DNA of 64,000 nucleotides, taken from the NCBI GenBank assembly GCA_949987565.1, contig OX465102.1, positions 15,748,925 through 15,812,924 of the forward strand, given 5' to 3'. The position numbers and the translations under genes were made by a program. Below the pieces are notes generated by a model. The model worked only from the letters and a program-made list of their open reading frames with translations, was not told the origin of the DNA and searched no databases. The stretch's first letter is position 1, and the number at the start of each line of letters is the position of its first letter. Source of the stretch: Luidia sarsii (taxonomy: Eukaryota > Echinodermata > Asteroidea > Paxillosida > Luidiidae). This document shows, piece after piece, positions 55,926 to 64,000 of this stretch.

Positions 55926-57640
55926 TACCCTCCTCCCCCATCCTGCTTATCTTCCCTATCCTCTCCATCCTACACATGTACTCCTCATCCTCCCCATCCT
56001 CCCCATCCTCCCCATCCTCCCCATCCTCCTCATCCTCCTCCTCCCCATCTTCCCCATCTTCCCCATTCTCCCCATCCTCCTCATCTTCCTCATCCTCTTT
56101 CCCATTCCCCATCCTCCTCATCCTCCTCATCCTCCTCATCCTCCCCATTCTCCTCATCTTCCTCATCTTCCTCATCTTCCTCATCCTCCTCATCTTCCCC
56201 ATCTTCCCCATCCTCCCCATCCTTCCCATCCTCCCCATCTTCCCCATCTTCCCCATCCTCCCCATCCTTCCCATCCTCCCCATCTTCCCCATCTTCCCCA
56301 TCATCCCCATCCTCCCCATCCTCCTCATCTTCCTCATCTTCCTCATCCTGCCCATCTTCCCCATCCTCCTCATCCTCTTTTTCATCATCTTCCCCATCTT
56401 CCCCATACTCCTTACCCTCCCCATTCTCTTTCCCATTCCCCATCCTCCCCATCCTCCTCATCGTCCCCATTCTCCTCATCTTCCTCATTTTCCTCATCTT
56501 CCTCATCCTCCTCATCTTCCCCATCCTCCCCATCCTTCCCATCCTCCCCATCTTCCCCATCATCCCCATCCTCCCCATCCTCCTCATCTTCCTTATCCTC
56601 CCCATCTTCCCCATCATCCCCATCCTCCTCATCTTCCTCATCTTCCTCATCCTGCCCATCTTCCCCATCCTCCTCATCCTCTTTTTCCTCATCTTCCCCA
56701 TCTTCCCCATACTCCTTACCCTCCCCATTCTCTTTCGCATTCCCCATCCTCCCCATCCTCCTCATCCTCCTCATCCTCCCCATCCTCCTCATCCTCCTCA
56801 TCCTCCTCATCCTCCTTGTCCTCCTCATGTTCCTCGTCCTCCCCATCTTCCCCATCTTCCCCATCTTCCCCATCTTCCCCATCTTCCCCATCCTCCTCAT
56901 ATTCCTCATCCTCCCCATCTTTCCCATCCTCCTCATCACCATCGTCTTTCTCATCCTCCCCATCTTCCCCATCCTCATCCTCTTTTTCCTCATCTTCCCC
57001 ATCTTCCCCATACTCCTTACCCCCCCCCCATTTTCCCCATCATCCCCATCCTCCCCATCCTCCTCATCTTCCTCATCCTCCCCATCTTCCCCATCATCCC
57101 CATCTTCCCCATCCTCCTCATCCTCTTTTTCCTCATCTTCCCCATCGTTCCCATATTCTTTACCCTCCCCATTCTCTTTCCCATTCCCCATCCTCCCCAT
57201 CCTCCTCATCCTCCTCATCCTCCTCGTCTTCCTCCCCATTCTCCTCATCCTCCTCATCCTCCTCATCCTCCTCGTCCTCCCCATCTTCCCCATCTTCCCC
57301 ATCTTCCCCATCCTCCTCATATTCCTCATCCTCCCCATCTTTCCCATCTTCCTCATATTCCTCATCCTCCCCATCTTTCCCATCCTCCTCGTTACCATCA
57401 TCTTCCTCATCCTGCCCATCTTCCCCATCCTCATCCTCTTTTTCCTCATCTTCCACATCTTCCCCATACACCTTACCCTCCCCATTTTCTTTCCCATTCC
57501 CCATCCTCCCCATCCTCATTGTCCCCACCCTCATTCTCATGCTCCTCATGGCTCCTTATCCGCATCTTCCCCATCCTTCCCATCCTTCTCACCAACCTCA
57601 TCTCCCTCCTCATTCTTCTCATCCTCCCCATCCCAAAAAT
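55926..57640. repeat. 1.7-kb polypyrimidine minisatellite (catcctcc / catcttccc units)
   Basis: Units of 9 bp (catcctccc, catcttccc, catcctcct) organised in higher-order blocks of about 290-350 bp with recurring actccttaccctccccattc segments. C/T-rich on +, with an A in nearly every unit. Three + frames of about 600 codons and several - frames are open because the repeat lacks stops. None is a plausible protein. Confidence 0.95.
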
Positions 57641-58585
57641 GACTTCACTCATTGAGTCCTTTGGTGGCTCAGAACTTACTAGTTTCAGATATTGCTTAGT
57701 ATATAAGCACTAGTTGATGGGAGCCTTCATGGTTAATGCCCAAATCTGAAGGCTGACTTTTTTTAGTTATTCATACGTATACTGTATGAACCGATGAAAG
57801 ATGTATGATCCATAAATCCCTCCTTGTGAAATGTCATGCATTTTTCATTTGACTACGTACGACAATTTATTATTGAGTGTTTTAGTGTTAAAAAAGACGG
57901 ACCTTTGAATGTTTGATTCAAATATCATACGTTCAGATATCATGCATATCATGACTGCCCACTACTGATGTCAACTCCTGTGGCCCTCCATCAAAATGCC
58001 TGAAATAACAGTGGCAGTTTATCAGTGGCCAGATAAATCAATCAAAATGCCGCAGACATGGCAGATAGCTGTTCGTAGTTTATCAGTGTTTTCTATTTTG
58101 CAGTGTAACCGTTACACTTACGGTTGATATCTTAAATGCGTGGCATGTATGCTCATGCACAGTTCTGCCACTCAACCTGTAGCAAGGTTTAAATCTTAAT
58201 TGACATGATAAAGGTACTGACAGTCTGACATTACACTGGAGTAGGGGCTTTCTTTTTGAAAGAAGCTGCTATATAGGGTGAAAATGCTAGTTCCTCTTCT
58301 TTTTGTTCCTGCTTTTTTCTCCGTCGGTAAATTTTATATTAGGTCGCGCTTCCTCTCCTGCATAATTGAGGTGTGTTTGAGCAAGATCCCTCTGCTATTG
58401 GGATGGAAACGTCAGGGCTTTTCTACTTGAAAGATCTTTAAACAGTTTACCGTGCAAAGTGCGCATGTAGTAATTCGGGGCAAATCTTGTCAGCAAGCAG
58501 TTCACAGCTAATGCAGCATTTCTGCTGTGAGTCGTGAACGAGCCCATCGGCACGGAATGGATGCAATGAATGTGCAGATTGCGGA
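57641..58585. other. Spacer, no gene seen
   Basis: AT-rich; 58380-58435 carries a degenerate relative of the acgtttcga/tcagg repeat ends. No gene. Confidence 0.4.
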
Positions 58586-60271
58586 ACAGTTACACGTGTA
58601 CATGTATAACACATGGTAGCTGCATGGAAGGTGCACTGCATGCCCACATACTGTATGTGTACGTACTTAATTACAGTACATTAAGTACAGGTACTCTGTG
58701 AGGCCTAATAATATCGGTACATGGGATTGCATCGTTGCAATTGTGGTGAGTTGGTGTAATTGACTTGAGTGGTTTTTGAATGCTTCTTACTACGCAATAC
58801 GTGTATATAATGATACACATTTATTCCATGGTCACAAAACCAAGACGGCGCGCTGTGCATGTGCGTGAACCTGTACACATGTACATTTAGGTCGCCACTA
58901 CATGCAGTACATGTACCTGTACATGTACACACTGTACATGTACGTAATAACATACCTTTATGTATAATTTACATGTACTGGTACATTCACATGGACAGTG
59001 CAGAAAACCATGACACTGCACTGTGCTGTGCAATTATGCATACATTTGTGTACATGTAGGCCTACTGTACATGTACCAGTACGTACATGTGTACAGTACA
59101 TGTACTGTACATGTGTACCCGTATGTCAGTCATACCGGTACATGGTATGTATTGCTACATGTATTGTACCTGTACACATGTACATGTACAATCTGTGTGT
59201 AAAATACACATGTATGACATGTATGTGTTTACGTACACGTACATATGCATTCACATACATGTACTGTACACAGTACAGTGTCTTGAGGGTATACGTACCG
59301 CTGCTTATTAGCCATTTCCACATGGAATCAGGCTGCCCCTAATTGAATTGAGCCTCCATGTCCTGGTGTTCTGCTTTCAGTGGCTGCACATTATGTACAA
59401 GAAAAGCGAACCCGCCACTACATACTTGCTGTGGCGGGATCGAGAGTGAATATTGCAATTGGACACGTGGAGGCCGTGTCCAGACCAGACCTAGCTGCCT
59501 GCGTGTAACGCTAGTGGTTGTGCTTGTGGACTGGAACCCACACCTGTACGCTCATTGTTCATAGTTGAAGTCAGAGGCCTCAGTCCAACTCTAAGACGTG
59601 TGGTTGTTGTGGAACATTGTGGCAGAATGGCGAGTGAGTATTAAGAAAAATTGGATCGATTGTTCTTAGAAATAGAAAACCTCTATGTTAATGTGTGTTG
59701 CATGTACTAGCTGTACATTTACTGTACAGTATTTTACCAGTGTTACCACACCTGTACACACACTTGTGCTCATGTACATGTGTACATGTGTACAACATAG
59801 GTGCACATGTGTACAGTACATTACATTGTGAGAGGTTTCGGGACTTCACCATGTACAGTGTACATGTACACTCACTGAGTACACGTACGTGTACATGCGT
59901 ACCGGTAGTACATATAACTAGTATACATGTACATGTACATGCATGGCCTATATACATGTACATGCACACTAATAATGTACAATACATATATATTGTGGCG
60001 AACCCTGACCCGGTGCTTTCAAAGTTCCTGGCCTTGGCAGCGAGCGGTCTAACTTAGGCCAAGAGAGCAGATCCGTTTCGGGGAAATCTACCGCCAGGCA
60101 ATGGACACTTACCAAGGGCAAGCGGATTCAGACTAGTACACTGTACACAAACATGCAAGTCCATCAAGTCATAGACACAAAGGAATTACTTTAATCAACC
60201 ACTTTAATCACAAGCTAACTTTGACATAAAAATATGAAGTCAGCCAATCCATTGCAACCCCATAACTTAAT

Positions 60272-60470
60272 CAGGTGTTCCCTAACACCTGCCACAGGTG
60301 CTCCTGCAGGTGTCCCTTTACACCTGCCCCAGGTGCTCCTGCAGGTGTCTCTTTACACCTGTCACAGGTGCTCCTGCAGGTGTCTCTTTACACCTGTCCC
60401 AGGTGCTCCTGCAGGTGTCCCTTTACACCTGTCTCAGGTGCTCCTGCATCAGGTGCACCCCCGACTTTAC
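60272..60470. repeat. 35-bp minisatellite (about 5 units)
   Basis: aggtgctcctgcaggtgtct starts at 60296, 60331, 60366, 60401 and 60436, exactly 35 bp apart. As 35 is not a multiple of three, the same peptide-like words cycle through all three + frames, which argues against coding. Confidence 0.95.
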
Positions 60471-61913
60471 GACAACTACTTATAGACACATGCCTAGGAT
60501 TTACTCCTTCGGACTACAGTTCCTGCATCTCCACTCTCTTGTCGTCTCAAACAGGACACCCGTGTATAATTCTAAATACCCGAAATACATGTAGAATCAT
60601 AGTCACTCACCGAGTTCCCGTTTCTGACCGACCCGTAGAAGTAGCAGCTCTGGCTGTCAAGTGCTTGAATTTCCTCTGTGCATGTATGATAGATCTTCAC
60701 TCCTCCGAACCCACTTCAAGACTGCCCTTATTCCTAACTGCCTGGCTCATAAGTAGTCCCCCCTAAACACTAATCCCATTGTTCTACTCCAGTTCATAGA
60801 AATGACTCGGCCCTAACCACAACTTTTCCCTACTTATATTCGGGTCCACACTATAAACATTGGAATCGCACCGTGCTAGTGGCCCACACAGTCAACACTC
60901 AATGAAGGCCAAAATCTGTACTGCTGAAACTGCACATTGCGTTACAATATCGTATATTTGGCTTGTGTAGGCCTACACGTACATGTACGTGTACGTGTAT
61001 ATGGTACAAATGGGTTCATAACTTCATACACTGTATAATATCAGATTTAATGATTGATCTAAACTGTACTTAGTGTACAGTACAAGTTTTACATGCACCG
61101 GTATTTACATTGCACTATGCAGAATGTTTCACCATGTATGATGTACTGGTACCAGTATCTTGACATTACATTGTTCATTTCACATACATTATGTGAGAAG
61201 ATATTTTTGTTGTCCACAAGTTCATGCCTCCTATACATGTACATGTACACGTACATGTACATGTACATGTATGTACGTTACATGCATTGTACATACGTGT
61301 ACATGCATGTGTACATGTACTGTACATGTACAAAACGTATACGTGTACACTGTACAACTGTACATGTCCGGCCGGACACGTGCTGTTTTTGTACAATGTA
61401 AGATTCAAATCTGCCTCACGACCTCGGCCAACTCGGGGATCATGGTGGTTAAGATGTCTCCACCAGACATGCTAGAAAGTAGGGGTCGCTTGATCAAATC
61501 CTGCCTGAGCTGCTGTATTCTTTGTCAGCAGGCATTCGGACAAAGCACAAAGCACATGTACAGCACTCAAGACATAAAGTATGGCCATCATCCCTCATTG
61601 AATTACATGTACAGTATAACCAGGAGAATGTGCTTGCACATTTAGTGGAAACTGGAAACACTACGTGCTCTGGCTCTCCCAAGGTGTAGAACAATACAGT
61701 ACAGCTTCTTAACCATCAACGTTCTGCCACTCTACATGTAGCTCTCTGGAATGCCCCTCCTTGTTCATGCATGTTGGCCACAGGTCTGCTAAGCATCTGG
61801 CCATGTATGTATCTCCAGCTTCCTTACAGGTATACCTACTTCTTTCCTTAGCACTTCACCTTGAGTGACTTTGTACATGTACCTGTACGTAGCCTTGTTT
61901 TGGGCTAATCTGC

Positions 61914-62387
61914 ATTTGTGACCCGGCACAGTGACATGAGGAATATCGCACCAAAACACTTTTCGAGTTAACAACGCCTGAAGTCAAATTATCTTCTCAA
62001 TTCGATAAAAACAAATAATAATAATGTTTTTTTGTATAATCGGAAAGTTAATGTATTGGAGGATATTATGTCCAAAGAATTTTTCCCAAATCTCTAAATG
62101 TTGAAAAAACGAGGATTTCGGGGGAGTGTTTGTGTATCGTTTTCATAAAAATGTAAAGTTCCTGCCTTTTTGAATGCCCGCTTTCGAGGAGTTAGAATGG
62201 CGCTGCTATATTGTGTCTGGTACCAAATGAACGAGCGAAGTCCCCTTGTACTGTTTACAACAAAGTTCACACAGAAAAAAATTTGATATCATTTGAAAGC
62301 TAATGGTATACTCTTTCACATCATTAAAAAATCTCAAAGTCTCAAAAGTGGGGTTTATTCCTCATTATGCTGTGCTAGGTCACATTT
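61914..62387. mobile_element. MITE with GTGACCCGGCACA ends, duplication ATTT (copy 4, interrupted)
   Basis: The element at 61918-62383 is flanked by ATTT. It is about 470 bp long instead of about 240 because about 215 bp of unrelated sequence (about 62070-62283) separates ggaggatatt from ttgatatcatttgaaagc, which are adjacent in the other copies. Confidence 0.88.
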
Positions 62388-63255
62388 CATCTTTAGATAC
62401 AAAAAAACAAAAACACACACACAAAAAACACACATGTAGGGGCCAACTTCTCCTTGTTTGAGGCTAACTTTGAGTTACTCTGTGGCCACATTGTTCAGTG
62501 CATTGTTAATCTCAGGACATGCTGTGCACTGGCTGACTGTGTGCGTGCATGGTCACAGTACCGGTACATGTATGCGGTTGTTGACGAGTTTTGAGCCCTT
62601 CCCCCTGAGATTGACCTTGTGCGAGCAGGTTGATTTTCTATCAAGAACGCATCAGAGAGATCAATGCTTTATTGGGCAGATGGAGAGTGGAGATGGAGAG
62701 TGGACAGATGTCCACGTACATGTACACAGTCTGTATGTACATGTATGATCATGGAGGTAGAGATAGACCTCCATGGTACGATTGGTATTGGTCTAGTACA
62801 ATGGCATGCAGCATGCCTGTTTGATCCATGATGTACATGTACTGTAGGCCTACCAGTATATACAATTATACTGTACATAACCAGTACCAGTCAACCTTTG
62901 GCCATCAACATTTATACAGTATATATACTGTACATAATTATAACCGTAATTGACACAGCACACCACCTTTTTTTCCCTGAAGTTTGAAGTGCGTTTTACC
63001 ATATGTGTGTACATGATTACTGCATCAAGTACATACCGGTGGTAGATCTGTCTACATACATGTACAGTACAGTGTACATACATACTTGTTCATGTAACGT
63101 GTACATGTGCGTACACGTATGTGCATGACAACATGGTTCATGTTTCGTTTCTCATTCTCTTCACAACTCTCTCATGAGCATATTCTTGATTTGGTTTTGT
63201 TGTGCATGGTTGGTGGACTACTTGCACGTACACATACATGCACCGTACATGTACA

Positions 63256-64000
63256 TGTGGTTCTAAATGATACGCACTGCTTGCTCACTCACTTCAGTCA
63301 GCACTATCGTACAATTCACAAAGCCCAAGATAGCCCGACGTTTTAATTCTACCGTAGTAGAACCTTTCCCTTTGTGACCAGCTGCCAGGATCAAACTAAT
63401 TTCTGACCCCCTGTTCTCCTAAATTTTGGAAAACTCAAAGTCTCAAACATGTGAATGTATACGTACTGGTCACTTAATTGTCCAATATTTTTGTCCATGT
63501 TGTCGGGTTTTTTTCGTGTACTTACCATCCATGCAACAGAAAAGGTATTTAAATAACGTACGTTTTCATACATTTACATGTACATGTATTTTCTCCTGCC
63601 TTTTGTCGGGCAGTGTAAATGAGTTCTTGCGATATCAGCCTACACTATACCTGGTGGTCTATTAGGGTGACAGTCTGAACTTAGCGATACTGATTTCCGT
63701 CTTGAGGTGCTTTGATGCAGTTGTTAGTGCTACGTTCGGAGACGATTCGTCATTTTGTGAAAGAACAGACAATTGTGTGTACAGTACACCGTGTGGGAGA
63801 ATACATGCCAGGGCTGCCAGAAATGAGGACAGGTTGAAATTCGGCATGCGCCCAGCCATAAGCACATGCTCTGCGCAGTCCTTGGCAGTGTTGATGGTGG
63901 AGGCAGTCAAGTGGTGCGATGTGATTACACTAATGCACACACTTTAGTACCTGCCTGGATGATGGTGGAGGAGAGAGAGGGGGGGGGAGGGGAATGACAT
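63256..64000. other. Right end of window, no gene supported
   Basis: 63334-63372 (cgacgttttaattctaccg, tagtagaacctttccc) resembles the acgtttcga...acctttctc repeat ends seen at 48122. Open frames of about 80-90 codons exist on both strands at 63662-63947. The minus one reads like possible protein, but no family is recognised. A G-rich run ends the window (63971-63993). Confidence 0.4.

Larger units (their letters stand above)
58590..63245. repeat. TGTACA/ACATGT palindrome-rich region
   Basis: Many dispersed runs of acatgtacatgtac (for example 59160-59190, 59925-59965, 61234-61330, 63230-63255), interleaved with ordinary sequence. Open frames here are Cys/Thr/His/Tyr/Met-rich (CTCTCT, YMYMYM), which is what TGTACA repeats translate to. 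Confidence 0.85.

Noticed and set aside
55837..57713. Three + frames of about 600 codons and minus frames up to 361 codons over the pyrimidine tract
   Set aside because: Ser/Pro/Leu/Ile or Met/Arg/Glu-Asp monotony in every frame follows from a stop-free 9-bp repeat; no non-repeat domain is attached.
60234..60766. Overlapping frames around 60.2-60.8 kb with similar CSCRC/LYTCP words
   Set aside because: The 35-bp repeat is not a multiple of three, so the same words cycle through all frames.
63662..63947. Candidate exon on either strand at the right end
   Set aside because: Frames of 81 and 92 codons lie opposite each other without recognisable homology or clear splice sites.

Overview
The window looks like animal nuclear DNA, most likely from a marine invertebrate deuterostome (echinoderm, hemichordate or cephalochordate; the sequence alone does not decide). 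Reasons: a multi-exon gene with GT-AG introns, AT-rich spacer, many short inverted-repeat transposons, tRNA-derived SINE-like copies, huge microsatellites and minisatellites, and TGTACA-rich tracts. Only three genes are well supported. Most other long open frames are simple repeats that happen to lack stops in several frames.

Left part (1-19.4 kb): two diverged tandem copies of a segment of about 10 kb (A about 1-9.9 kb, B about 9.98-19.4 kb). Each carries one intronless gene for an uncharacterised class I SAM-methyltransferase-like protein (5616-7394 and 14955-16865). Each gene has a long degenerate CCTAGT-type hexamer array upstream. The two proteins share a nearly identical core of about 300 residues and the same C-terminal ending, with Cys-rich residues and a CaaX-like CTIL. 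Between them lie different tandem-repeat linkers, both built from a 10-residue unit. Segment B carries transposon insertions whose empty sites can be read in segment A.

Middle (19.4-28.9 kb): a nearly identical 3.3-kb tandem duplication (19369-22695 and 22696-26018), each copy with an 18-bp minisatellite, then gene-free sequence with a cluster of GCCATNTT motifs that could be an upstream promoter region.

Sacsin-like gene (28.9-45.6 kb, + strand): a four-coding-exon model whose splice phases all agree: 29018-29036, 29762-29853, 30483-30741 and a single 12.6-kb exon, 32070-44653. It predicts 4317 residues: three Hsp90-type ATPase (sacsin/SIRPT) repeats, a J domain with an intact HPD, and a C-terminal HEPN domain. 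Intron 1 begins with a G-rich minisatellite.

Right part (45.6-64 kb): no convincing host gene. It holds a frameshifted piggyBac-like transposase relic, several families of inverted-repeat elements, tRNA-derived SINEs, a foldback element with arms of about 160 bp, an AGT/ACT tract, a GA tract, a 1.7-kb polypyrimidine tract, a 35-bp minisatellite and about 4.6 kb rich in TGTACA palindromes.
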